64,000 bases of DNA. Source: Melanocharis versteri (Eukaryota > Chordata > Aves > Passeriformes > Melanocharitidae). The notes beneath the pieces were generated by a model. That model saw nothing but the letters and a program-made list of their open reading frames with translations. It searched no databases and was not told the origin of the DNA. Where the stretch lies: contig VZTG01009153.1 of NCBI GenBank assembly GCA_013397845.1, positions 62,001 through 126,000 of the forward strand, read 5' to 3'. Numbering within the stretch: position 1 is the first letter of the stretch; each line of letters begins with the position of its first letter. Both the position numbers and the translations under genes were made by a program. Positions 1 to 11,500 of the stretch are shown here, piece by piece.

Positions 1-785
1 ACACCGAGCTGCGTGCTGTGATCAACACATCTGAAAGACAGGACACCATCCAGAGGGATGTGGACAAGCTTGAGAAGAGGGCTCATGGCAAACTCATGAG
101 GTTTAACAAGGCCAGTTGCAAGATGCTGCACCTGGGTCAGAGTAACCTTTGCTATGATACAGGTTGGGGGATGAAGGGATTGCAAGAAGACCTGTGGAGA
201 AGGACTTAGGGAATCTGGTGGAGGAAAAGCTGGACGTGAGTCGGCAATGTGCACTCACAGCCCAGAAAGCCAATCATGTCATGGGCTGCATCAAAATAAG
301 GATGGGCTGCAGGTTGAGGGAGATGATTCCCTACTCTGCCCTTGTGCCCAATTGGATTACTGTGCTCAGCTTGGGGGTCCTAAGCACAGGAAAGACATAG
401 ACCTGATGGAGTGGGACCAGAGGAGGGCCACAAAGATCATCAGAGGGATGAAGAACCTTTCTTGTAAGAGAGTCAGGACCGTTCAGCCTGGAGAAGGGAA
501 GGCTCGAGGGAAACCTTATTGTGGCTGTTAAATATTTAAAGGGAGCCTATAAGAAAAATGGGGACAAACTTTTTAGTAGAACCTTTTCACAGAGGACAAG
601 GGGGAATGGATTTAATCTAAAAGAGGGCATATTTAAACCGGAAAAAGAATTTTTTTTACAATGAGGATGGTGAGCCACTGAAAGAGATTGCACAGACAGG
701 TGGTAGATGCCCAATCACTGGAAACATTCAAGACCAGGTTGGCCAGCCCTGTCCAACTCAAAGTATTCTATGAATCTATGATTCA
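1..785 (+). mobile_element. CR1 LINE, 3' part of ORF2 and 3' tail (truncated by window edge)
   Basis: This is the 3' end of an avian chicken-repeat-1 non-LTR retrotransposon. Conceptual translation of the start (18-209) gives a CR1 ORF2 C-terminal signature, including residues such as LEKRAHGKLMRFNKASCK and MLHLGQ. The match continues in other frames: QCALTAQKANHVMGCIK near 247-300 and QRRATKIIRGM near 418-450. The frame therefore shifts at least twice, and in-frame stops at 207 and 529 show the copy is dead. Downstream, 600-760 matches the usual CR1 3' region, and the element ends in the diagnostic short repeat at 766-785 (attctatgaatctatgattc). The 5' part lies outside the window. The family is well known in birds; the identification is from memory of the consensus, not an alignment. 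Confidence 0.9.
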
Positions 786-3075
786 AAGACTTCTGGGCAT
801 CTGACAATTGAATCCTGTTCAGTACCAACCTTGAGGTGGTAAAAATGTAAGGCACTTCAGAGCTTTAAATACATTTTGCTGCCTCATAAAGTAATTGATC
901 TTGTTTAGCTCTAGAAAGGTTTGAAAAATACGGTAATATTTTTCACATTGCAGAAGCTGCAGTGGTGTGAAACATTAATCAGTTCTGCATGATTTTTAAT
1001 TAATGGTCTTCAGTCTCTACAAGTGTACATTGGGAGTAGTTTTCATTTGTGCTCTACTACTGTATTTGTCTTCCTTTAAGAAAATGTGGATAGTCTAAGT
1101 CTGGCACACTGCTCAACATGAAAATTGGGCTCTTAAATTTTAAAGCAAAACTACAGTTAGCTCTGTGGGTTTGCAAAACCTTCAGTCAAGGAAGTGAGAT
1201 TCAGAAATTCATGTCTGAATCTTGATTCATTAGGCATCCCATTTCAGAAAAGCTAGTCATTTAAAGAGCACAAGATCTCTCCACATCCCTCCCAAAAAGC
1301 AGAATTGGCATAGTAGAGATGTCATCATGAAGTAGAACAAATGCTGTTAAAACAGCAGTGATCTGCTTAAAAAAAAGCAATACAGTAGAATTATGAGTGT
1401 ATGTAAATTACTTCTTGCTGAGGACACAAGTTACTGGAAACTCCTTTTTAAGGGGTATTATGCTTTATCTTGGACATGTGTATTGCTGCAATCAGGTAGT
1501 TTGCTATTTAAGCTGGAAGCATGAGATGTCTGGACAGTATTATTAGACCTAGTTGTATTCTCGGGGCCCTGCTGCACAGTCAGCAGGAATAATTTTACCG
1601 TTCTCTTTTATGAGCCTTTGGAGCCATAAACACCTCCCAGCTTTCCATGAGGAGCCCTGTAACTGAATAAGCAGTAAGTTCATTAGCAGTCTGGTTGCAG
1701 AGAAGGAGCAGGAGCAAGTGTGCTCCTGCAGGAAACTATATGCCTTCCATGTGCTAACTGGTGCAGCCTTCTAAAGAGGACTGACAGCAAACTCCTGCTT
1801 CAACACCACCACGTGAAAAATTCAAGGAAGGCAGGTGGAGATCAGATAAGCAGAATCAACCAAAGTTTTTCTTCCCTTTTAAACATATAGCTATGCATAT
1901 AACTGACCCTTTGTCCCTTATTAACTGGTTCACACCCAGCTCTTGTTAGCAGTACTTAAAGCTGCCACAAGATAATGCTTGGATTTTAACTCCTGTGAGA
2001 TGTTCCTTTCCATGTGGATGGAGAGTGACATTACAAATTCCATGACCATAGCTGGCCACAAATCTGACAGTCTCAGCTGGAGCCCGGAGCAGTAACCAAA
2101 CCTCTTAGCTCAGAGGTGGCTCTTTCTGCATCAGGGTTGATAGGAACTGGTGGGTCTGCCTATACAGGAGCTGACCCTGATGTTAATATTCAGAGGTTAA
2201 GTGCAAGATGCTGGTCATCTCTACCATTTCCCTATGAGCATTAAATTTCCTTGAAATTACGAAAAGTGTATTAGAGAATTTAAGTGTCTTGCATCTTCAG
2301 CTCTGCTGCCTGGCTGTGGGATGGTGTGAGGAACTGTCATATATGACAGGTTAATAGAAACAGATTTTTACATGCATGAGACCCCCGCAACTGTGTGGTG
2401 GGAGGCAGCAGTGCATGAGGCTTTTTATCAAACTTCTTGCAAGGCAGAGAACTTGTGATCTTAAATGCACACCTTTTTAATATTCATTGTGTAAATCTGA
2501 CACGGCTTGACTCTATGGGAACATTAGCGGGAAACACACACCTTCACTGAGTAAATGTGCAGCTGGCTTCCTTGGAAGTACATCTTTCTTCATTCATACA
2601 TTCATGAATACCTTGTTAGACCATGGAGAAGGATTCCTCAGCAGCAGGGATGAAGGGACAAGGCAATTATTCCGCTTGTTCTAATGGATATGGCTGAATT
2701 ATTTTCAAGTCTAGTTGTTTAAATCCAGATTGTCTCTCCATACAAAGTCTCCTGAAAGAAAGAGATAGGAAAACAGGAAGAATTTCACCATGGAAGGAAG
2801 AATTCTCAGTTTTGCAGTTGGAACAGAGACACACTGAAGCCACACATGCTCTCCATGGACCTCTAAAGAATTGTTTCTCCACTGGCCAGAAGATAACAGA
2901 GCTCCCTGCGGTGTCTGTGCTGTCAAATGGTGTCAGGAAATGTCACTGGACAGTAAAATCTTATTATATACTGTGCTAGACTGTTAAAACTGTCCCCATT
3001 GCAGCCCAGGCTAGCACCCTCTTCCATACAATTTCCAAGAAATCTGAGGGCCAGTGCAAGCTGCGAGAAAAGGGT
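786..3075. other. Non-coding stretch, no feature recognised
   Basis: AT-rich unique-looking DNA between the CR1 tail and the first copy of the 125-bp repeat. No open frame here exceeds about 71 codons, and none resembles a known family. No repeat family was recognised on either strand. Confidence 0.6.
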
Positions 3076-3200
3076 TTGAATGCAAACCCACACCTCATGA
3101 CTTTAAAGGTTCTTATCTGGATGAGGTTTGGTGTTACTACCACCAAACTCCACTGTGAAATGAAGCTGTTACTGAACATGGAGCTCAACTGAGCATCTCA
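3076..3200 (+). repeat. 125-bp direct repeat, copy A
   Basis: Nearly identical to 8400-8524 over 125 bp with no gap. The first 103 bp (3076-3178) are identical. The only four differences, at 3179, 3180, 3187 and 3189, are all transitions and all fall in the last 22 bp. Flanking sequence on both sides is unrelated between the copies. I do not recognise the sequence as part of a named transposable element. It contains a small inverted region around ggtttggtgtt / accaccaaac, about 3125-3147. It may be a fragment of an unlisted dispersed repeat or a short local duplication. Confidence 0.9.
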
Positions 3201-6200
3201 CACATACAAGGTTTGTCTTGAAGGCTAAGTTGAACACCATGGCCACAGTTTGTTTGGTGATGGAGAAATGGCATAACACTAGTGTAAACCTAGCTGGCTG
3301 TAGCACGATGCATTCCTCAGTCTCTATTAGAAGATGAGTGGTAAAATTTTAAATAAGATATGCTCTTCTGGTGTAATAAATTGTGTTCCTGCTTCTGAAG
3401 AAGTAACGGTTTGGTTTTGGGAAGAGTGGTTGAAGTGCTGAGTTTGTCACTGGGAACAGTTTTGTGGAGCACTTTATGGGTGTTAAAACTCAGCTGTCCG
3501 GAAGGTATGTGAGGATGAGAAATGGGCACTATGATCCCAGACATAAGAGAAAGTTGGAAGAATTCCTTCAGGAAAAAGACAAAGGCTGATACCAGACAGG
3601 GTGAGTAGGAGGCCAGAAAGGGGTTGAGAGGGCAGGGACATCTGGCTTTGCTGAAACAGCAAGCAAACCATGACTTGTGATTAGCTCATCGGCTGTGTCG
3701 TCTGCACGACCCACAGGGACCGAGGAGTGCATGGGAGGTTACCCTTGTCCTCAGGAGTTTTCCTCACTGGTGTTAGCACAGGCAGACCTTGATCCTGGGT
3801 CAAGGATACAGCACAACAAACACAGCACTTGCAAGGTATTAAGGAACACAGCTAGACCCTTGCTTAGAATGTTTAGAATCTTATGTAGAATCTTACACAG
3901 AATGTAAATGGTATATGACTCCCTAAATTCTTATTAAGAAATAGATCATGAAGTGACTGAGACTACTTTGGAATAATAGAATAGGAGCTGAATCAACAAA
4001 TGAAATGTGTCTAGAACAGAGAACATGAATTTATGGATCCAGCCAGTAGCTAGATCTCTGTTCCTTACCCACTCATTAGTCTCTTTTCAGCAGAAGTTTC
4101 ACACTAAAAGGGATGACTGTTTTAAACACAGTATCAATGAGAAAAATACAAGCTTAAGCTCCCTTTTCTGGCTCCGGCTTTGTTCTCAAGCTGAAGCATG
4201 TGCAATCAGGATGGGATGCAGGGTAAGGCAATAGGCTGGAGAAAGCAATGTCTTATTAAGGGATTTGTGAGTGAAATACTTTCACAATCTGCACACATTC
4301 ACACAGTGTAAAATAATTGTTACATCCTGAAAGTAAATCAGCACAATGAGATAGGGAAGCTGAGTACCGAGTTATTTATGCCCCTTCTTGATGTAAGATT
4401 TTGGGAGTCCAACAGCTGTTGGAAGAGATAACTCCCTGATTGCTTTTAATCTTCACAGCTAAGGCTGATTTCCATCTCACCTTCTAACACAAAGTTTCAT
4501 GCTGCACTGCTGAAAAAGTTTTCAAGGTTTATGTACAGGAAACTGATGTGTTTGCATTTTGTCTCCCCGCCCTGATATCTCTTTTCAGGGGGAAAAAACA
4601 GCTGCGGTATTAACAGAGTAGTTACAGAGACTGCAGGCATAGCATGATATCCAAAGTTTAGGTTAGCACCATCATCAGAGTCATGGGATGTGAAAAGAGT
4701 AGAGGAGAAGCATTACATATGCAAGGTAGTTCAATAGAATGTGGCATTTTGGTCAGTGGCCAAAGCTATATTGTTTCTTTTCCTTGTAAATTAGTTCAGT
4801 TCTTCTTCTTTTTCTTTTGCTTTTTTAATTATGAAAATCTTTGATTCTGATCTCCAAATGCGGTGTGTGATTTCTAGTATTTTTTTCCCCAAAGCAGGAC
4901 TGCAAAGGAGGCAATTATCTTGAGCTCCTCTTCTTTACTAAAATAACACAACTTCTTCAAGGAACTTTTTTGGATACTAAATCTGTGGGTCTTACTTTCT
5001 AACCTACTTATTTGCCAAAAAGGATGAAGAAAATTATCTAGACTATGGTGAATACTTTTGGGTGATGAATAAAGCAAGGGATTTCCTCTGTTATTCACAT
5101 TTAGATTACTTCAAGCCTTCCAGCCTGAATCCTGAGATTACATGTATAGTTTTCCAGGTCTGTACGGGATCTCACAAAACTGCTGCACGTCTGAACTGAT
5201 AAGATTTAAGGTAAGCTGAAGCTTATAGGAGACAAGGGCTCTGCTCTTGAACATGGAGAACAAAGCCCACTCGCTTTAAGTCCTAGTTTAGCAGGAGGAG
5301 AGTTATCAAATCAAGTTGGCTCCTGCCCTTGTTGACCCAGATATTATGTTAATATGCACAGCATGAAACCTTCTAATAAACAAGAGCAGATATCGTACAT
5401 TATGGTAAACCCAATATTTTCCTGAAAGTTAAGAGAACAGGAGATAATCAGGATTGCCTCTCTTTCTTATTTAGGAAGAAAAGTCCTTTCTTTTCCTTTA
5501 ATTTTTTCTTCAATATCCTTTCAGTTTTAATCAATAAACAAGGACAATTAAAGAGAAATTAAAATTAATTTGTTTTGATATTGGATATTTTTATTTTCTT
5601 TATTTTATCCAATGTCCCTCTTGTATTTCTTTGTACATGTGACCTCTACTTTTACCCTTACCTTCAAACCTTTCACCCTGCTTTGCAGATTTGCAAGGCT
5701 CCAAACAAACCTGCTGGTGTAAAATGGACCTGGTTTCCATGCAGTCTGAGTCTTGTAATTAGGACTTTGAGTGCTTTTCTTTTAAAGTAAGTAAATCAAG
5801 TCTGATCCAGATTGGCCACAATCACACCTTTCTATCTTCTAGAAGTTGTCCACACAGCAGTGTTAAATGCTCCTTATTTCCTTCCTGACAGAGAGTGTCT
5901 CAGCACAAAAATATCTGACATTATAATTAGTTCTTTTGTTGACAGCTTCAATAGAAAGACCCAAGTCAGAAAGAACTAGAGACCAGAGTATTTTAGCAGC
6001 AATGATCTGCTTATTTATTGGATCCATGGTTAGCCCAGGGCTTTCCAGACGAGGCAAATTAGAGCCTTTGCTCAGATATACTGAAGATTTAGGTGTTCAC
6101 GTGGTGTCTTGTATTCAAGGGCAGCACACCTGATAGTCAACACTGCCAGACCTGGTTTCTTTATGCAATGAAGAGAAATGGGAGCTGGATTCAGGCTGCC

Positions 6201-7128
6201 CTCTACAGCTATGTAATATAAATGTTTAGCATGAATTGGAGAGCTTACCATGACCATGCAGCAACAGGGCTCCCTATGCAGTCATGGGGCTTCCTAGGCT
6301 GTCATGACAGTGATCAGGATGGTCAAAATAAAGAAACTGTGTTGTGCCTAACAGCCCAGACTGTCACCAAGCTGGATGTCACATGGTCTACATCACCCTG
6401 AAATGGAATCTGTCTCTTGCCAGCAATTGAGACACTCTGATTCAGGTCCTTGCTGCTGCTGTGCTTGGCTTCATGTGCTTCTTGCCAGAGGACAAGTAGT
6501 GCCCTGCATCCACCTCAGTGAAGAGGATGTTTGCTGAAGGTCACCTCATCCTTCAGTATAAGTTTAAGTTAATACCTTCAGCCTTTTGGCCATCTCCACA
6601 ACAGTGGTCAGTTGTGGGTTCTGGATAACTGCCAGGCCAGGAAACTACATGTAAGTGATATAACACTGAATGTTGGGCCGCCCTAAATTGCATAGAGAAA
6701 AGGTCTCTTTTCCTAGGAAGTTATTAATCCAATTCACTGTTAATCCCATTTTCCTAGGGTCCAAGTCTGTTTCTTTGTCTTTGCAATCTCAATATACATG
6801 AAATTAATAGAAGTCAGGAATGAAAGTATTTCCCTTAAAGCATCCTAAAATCCATTTTTTTTCACTCTATACACAAACACTGTTATTACCCACGTTTGTG
6901 TATGATTGTGGAGTATGACAGATTAGGGGGTGTGGGTGTCATTCTTTGACTAATGTCACTCTTTGGAGAGCTTGATTTTTATCTCTTTTCATGCTTCCTG
7001 ATTTATCAAGATGAAGATGACATCAGCTGTTTAAAATGGCTCAAAACTGCTGTTCTTTGACAAAAAGTGAGTCATCCACAGCTAAAAGGGATAAGATTGA
7101 CGTTTCAAATTCTTGCTCCAAACAATAA
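3201..7128. other. Non-coding stretch with one small tandem duplication
   Basis: AT-rich DNA without recognisable genes. The only structure I noted is the imperfect 20-bp tandem pair at 6267-6306, listed separately. Open frames are all under 80 codons and look random. Confidence 0.6.
6267..6306 (+). repeat. Imperfect tandem duplication, 2 x 20 bp
   Basis: 6267-6286 and 6287-6306 match at 17 of 20 positions and are directly adjacent. Each ends in gtcatg. This is probably a replication-slippage duplication with later mutations; no function is suggested. Confidence 0.7.
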
Positions 7129-7182
7129 ACAGGCACAATAGCAATACTGATTTTTCTGTTTGGTGTTTTTGCTCTCTGTTTT

Positions 7183-7461
7183 TTGCTTCATTTCAACCTG
7201 CACATCTTGGGGCTGACCAAGGAGTATGTTGAGCATTCACAACACTTTGACCAAAATCTGCAATTTATGGAAATCCAGTGTGTCTTCAACTTTGATCCTG
7301 TTAAAGAAATTCAACAGGATATGCAGAAAAATCTCCTTTCTTTGCATAAGCTCCAGCTGAAGCTTTTCACTCCCCACTTGAGACGAGTCTTTAACAACTG
7401 CACTTCATGTCATGGATGCTTATTTTTATGCACTAAGTTTGGTTTGGGGTTCTGTATTTAA
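7183..7461 (+). other. Open frame with coding-like codon use, unidentified
   Basis: The frame is open from 7129 to a stop at 7459-7461. About 7201-7420 reads like coding DNA: frequent ctg, cag, aag, gag and ttc codons, and a charged, helix-friendly peptide with segments such as LTKEYVEHSQHFDQNLQF and MQKNLLSLHKLQLKLF. There is no ATG at the left end; the start taken is TTG, so this would be an internal exon or a retrocopy fragment rather than a full gene. A T-rich tract at about 7150-7186 lies upstream, but no AG sits where a normal splice acceptor would need one. I do not recognise the protein. It may be an exon, a piece of processed pseudogene, a transposable-element fragment, or chance. 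Confidence 0.25.
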
Positions 7462-8399
7462 CACTGGTGTGCTATAAACAACCACACCTCAGCGCTATGC
7501 TGAAATCTTGTTTCCCAGGTCCAGTCAAAGCTTCGGTGAGAAAGAATGTGGGTCTGGTTCCATCCCAGCCTTGCAAGATAAATATTTCTCAGCACATTTT
7601 GGAGCAGAGGATCTTACGACTCAGTCTTTTCAGTGATGTTCACGATGGTCCCTGCCTAAGAACACAACAGGATAAAATATACAGGAAAGACCAAACACAA
7701 GTTTAAAAGTCTCTCTCAGGATGTTTGTGGCCGTGTGACGCTGCTGCGGGGCAGTGAGTGCCCGCCCTCCTGGCTAACCCTGTGTGTGCAGGATCTTGTG
7801 GGGCATTTTACAGAATACTCCAGCAGTTAAGGTTATATCCTCTCTGGTGAAGCTGTTTACCACTAGGAGTTTTTATAGCTTTCCTAGACTAGGCTTAGAA
7901 AGTTGATTTCAATTTTATAAATGGCAATAGTTTCAGATGGATTTTTTATGTTTACAACAAAGAATCAGATTTCATTAATGGTACACAATAATCCCTTTTG
8001 TTTTCATGGCAAAACAGTAGAATAATTTAAATGAGATATGTAGTGTCCATTTCACATTTTCTTACAGATTGAAATAAAGTTAAAAATTTGTTAATTTTGA
8101 AGTAATTGCTGACCTTTAAGTTGGCTTCAGAATGATATACTGAGTTTGTGTGTTGGGAGGGTTCATTTACAAACAGGCTTTAAATGTCCTTTCTAAATTC
8201 AGTTTTTTTAAAATATATATGATTTTTAAAAAAATTCTTTAGGAATTTAAGCCAAAAAACCCCTGTATATTTTAATGAATAAATTGTTCACCTAAAAATT
8301 TCAGCTGGCTCTGTATTACCTGGTCAAACATATTCACCACAATAAGTTTTTGAATCATATCCAGTATTTTTTAATGAGTGATAGGCCAAGCCCTAAGGC
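7462..8399. other. Non-coding stretch
   Basis: A small GC-richer patch near 7725-7805 is followed by very AT-rich DNA (about 7850-8290). No gene or repeat family recognised. Confidence 0.5.
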
Positions 8400-8524
8400 T
8401 TGAATGCAAACCCACACCTCATGACTTTAAAGGTTCTTATCTGGATGAGGTTTGGTGTTACTACCACCAAACTCCACTGTGAAATGAAGCTGTTACTGAA
8501 CACAGAGCTCGATTGAGCATCTCA
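8400..8524 (+). repeat. 125-bp direct repeat, copy B
   Basis: Second copy of the sequence at 3076-3200, same orientation, 5.3 kb away, with 121 of 125 positions identical. At position 8511 this copy keeps a CpG (gctcga) where copy A has TpC-A-A. This would fit CpG decay in copy A, but two copies alone cannot show which base is ancestral. No target-site duplication or poly(A) tail was seen at either boundary. Confidence 0.9.
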
Positions 8525-11500
8525 ACAGATTTTCAATGTTACATTTGTATGGGCAGAATTAAGTCAAAATTGGCTTTGCTGGAATCTGCCAGTTCCAAAT
8601 AAAACTTGTAGCAGGAAAATCCCTCTTGTTTACTGCATCAGTTGACAAGTCAATAAGCTGAATTTGCAGGAGACTCAATGTATAAAAAGATCAATGCCTC
8701 CTTGGGTTCTTAACAGCTTCTCTTGTCAAGAGACTCCTAGTACTTAAATGCCTTTAGCCTTCACTATAGCCCTTACATTTTCTCTGCTACGATGTATATG
8801 TGATAAAGATATTTAGGATAAGGTAGGATCTCAAGATTTGCTCCTTTTATGATGGGTGAGTATGGAAAGAGAATGATGAAATTTTACTACCAAGATAGAT
8901 AAAATATTTTTGGGTAAAATTGCTAGGTAGAAAACTGTCAGGACTTTATTCAGCTTACTCATTTAGAGAGATTCAAGTTGTGGAGACTGAGGAACAATTA
9001 ATTTCATTCTCCAAGTTGACGGACTCTGACTCTTATGAAGTCTTTCAAGAGAGGACAGTGGGACACTCAGGTTAGAGTGTGTTTTGACAGCTGGATGTCT
9101 CAATGGAAGTGCAGGAGGTCCAGGGATGACAGCCCTGGACAGCAGTGAGCTTGGATGGATAGGCATCAATCTTAGATTAATTCTAATTCCTTAACTCCAC
9201 CTCTGTGTTTTGTATTTACCAAACTTCTCATATGCAGCTACTTTAGGCACCACCCTCACCTTTGCTGCCCATCTGGAAAAGACATACAGATTATATTATT
9301 ACTGACTCCTCTCCAAATGCTGCCAAAACCCAGGCCTAATCACCACCAGGCTCTGTGCTCCTCCACCTTGTATTTGGACAAGAAATTTGCAGACAATACC
9401 ACAGTCTGAGTCACATTTCAGATCTATGTGGCCCATCATCCTTCTCTGATGATAACCAACACTGGGAAAATATACAGAAAGGACAGGAGTATCACGTGTT
9501 CCAAGATCTCTTCAGCTTTCTGAAATTTGAGACTCAAGTATTTCCTGAACCAAGTTGTTTAAATACTTAGAGTGGGTTCCTCTTTTATTATCCATAAGCC
9601 TATCTTGTGTGGAAATAGAGCCTAAAGTCTGGAGACTGTGTCTGTCTTTTCACGAGGCATGAGGAGCAGCCTGCAGGTCATTCTCACAGGAGATGGATTC
9701 AGAAGCACCTGCCCATACGACTCCCACTGAAGCAAATGGCTCTGTCCAACGGTGGAGCATCTGCCTGCCACACACCCACACTTGAAGCTGCCTTGAAGCC
9801 TGCCTGAGTGCACAGGAATATGAGACCTGTTGGGATGTTGGAGTCCATTGGTGTCTTCTGGCTGCACGGGAAGACAGATTTTCAAAATTTCAGGTGGTGT
9901 TCTGTGTTTTCCTGGGGCAGCCATTAACACACAAATTCAGAAATATCACTAAATACTGGTTCATAAGTGCCTCATCCTAAATTTACCCTCTGCAAAGGAA
10001 AGAAGTTCATATTACCTTTTCTACCTGCAGTGCTTTGGAGAGAAAGAATACTACTGGAAAGGCATGCAGCTATTTCAGTGACAGGCAGGGAAAGAATGGA
10101 AATCCTGGATCTGAAGCCAAATTAAAAAGGTACCAGATTGAATCCCAGCAGCGTTATAGATGCATTTGTTGCACTAATTGTTTTACCTCCTAAAGGACTT
10201 AAACTCTTTTACTATCTCATTTAGAGATTATTTGAGATATTCTCCACAATTATTCTTTGTAGGATGCAGAGGTACTTCATGATTCTCTGCAGCTTTCAAA
10301 AAAAACCCAGGAAGTACCTCTTGCATTTTCCTTTTCTCACAAGTTGTTCTGGACATGTACTTCACCAATGCTAGCTGTCCTGGTGTTAAAATGTTGACAG
10401 TTTGTATTGCTTTTCCCTGTTAGAAAAATAATATATTATAAAGATGAACACAATTCACTTGAGGTTGTCCCCACCATGTCTGGTTCTTTACTTCTGCATA
10501 ATAAAATATTACAGCTTGGTCATTACCACTGTCTCTTACTTGTCTATTTTTGTGCAGGTTACTCGGGGACATCCCCAAGTCTTTGCTTTCTGTTACTCAA
10601 TTTAGCCCCAACTTCACCAGAGGAAATTCTAAGGATCAGGGAAGGATTTTTTTACGCATAGCAGCTTGTGACATAACTTACAATTTTCATCAAGCCTAAT
10701 TCAGAAGGAAATGCAAAATAAGCCAATTACCAAACTTCTTCCATCTCTGAAGATCTTCCATTTCACAAGAACAGAGGGGTCTAACATACATAATAGAGGG
10801 CTCTAACAGACATAAAAATTGATTCGGAGACTTTGAAAGAATATTTAGACTACCAGTAGACAGATTATCTCACTACAGGACAGTCAAAACCACACAGTTT
10901 TATAATTTACAGATCACTCTGCTTTGTGGGCCTCTAAACTCTTTTATGACTGAGATCTTTATGTATTCAACACCGAATATATTCAGTCAATTTTGTAGGA
11001 ACATATTCAGGGTTGTCGGACTGTAAAGGCCTCTCTCAGATATATGGAAACAAAGTGGAGTGTGGGAAACAATAATTAAATACTGGCTGAAACAAGCATT
11101 TAATGTAAAAAACCAAAACACTAGCTGTTAGTGTTTAGTGCAAGGACATGTAGATTTGGCTAGTGTCAGCAAAACCATGAGAAGGCACTGAACTACTGAG
11201 GAGAAAATTCATTTAGCTAAATTTAGAACCTCCTCGAAATGACAGAAACTCCCATTAATTTCAGTAGAGCCAAGATTTCATGCAGAGCTCCTAAATTTAG
11301 TACAGAAGTTGAAACATTCATAATTAGCAAAATGGGAATTCTGGAATGGTGGGAATGGCTTTATTTATTTGCTCACTAACTTATTTCACTGTAATTTAAA
11401 CAATCATTCATTAGGAGAATGGTTCATATGTTTCCCAAGTTATTTTCTTAAATTTTCAGAAGATTTTTGGGGGAAGATTCCTCAAGTCTTGTACAGCTGA

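Noticed and set aside
1..531. Three overlapping open frames at the left edge as separate small genes
   Set aside because: They are frame-shifted pieces of one dead CR1 ORF2.
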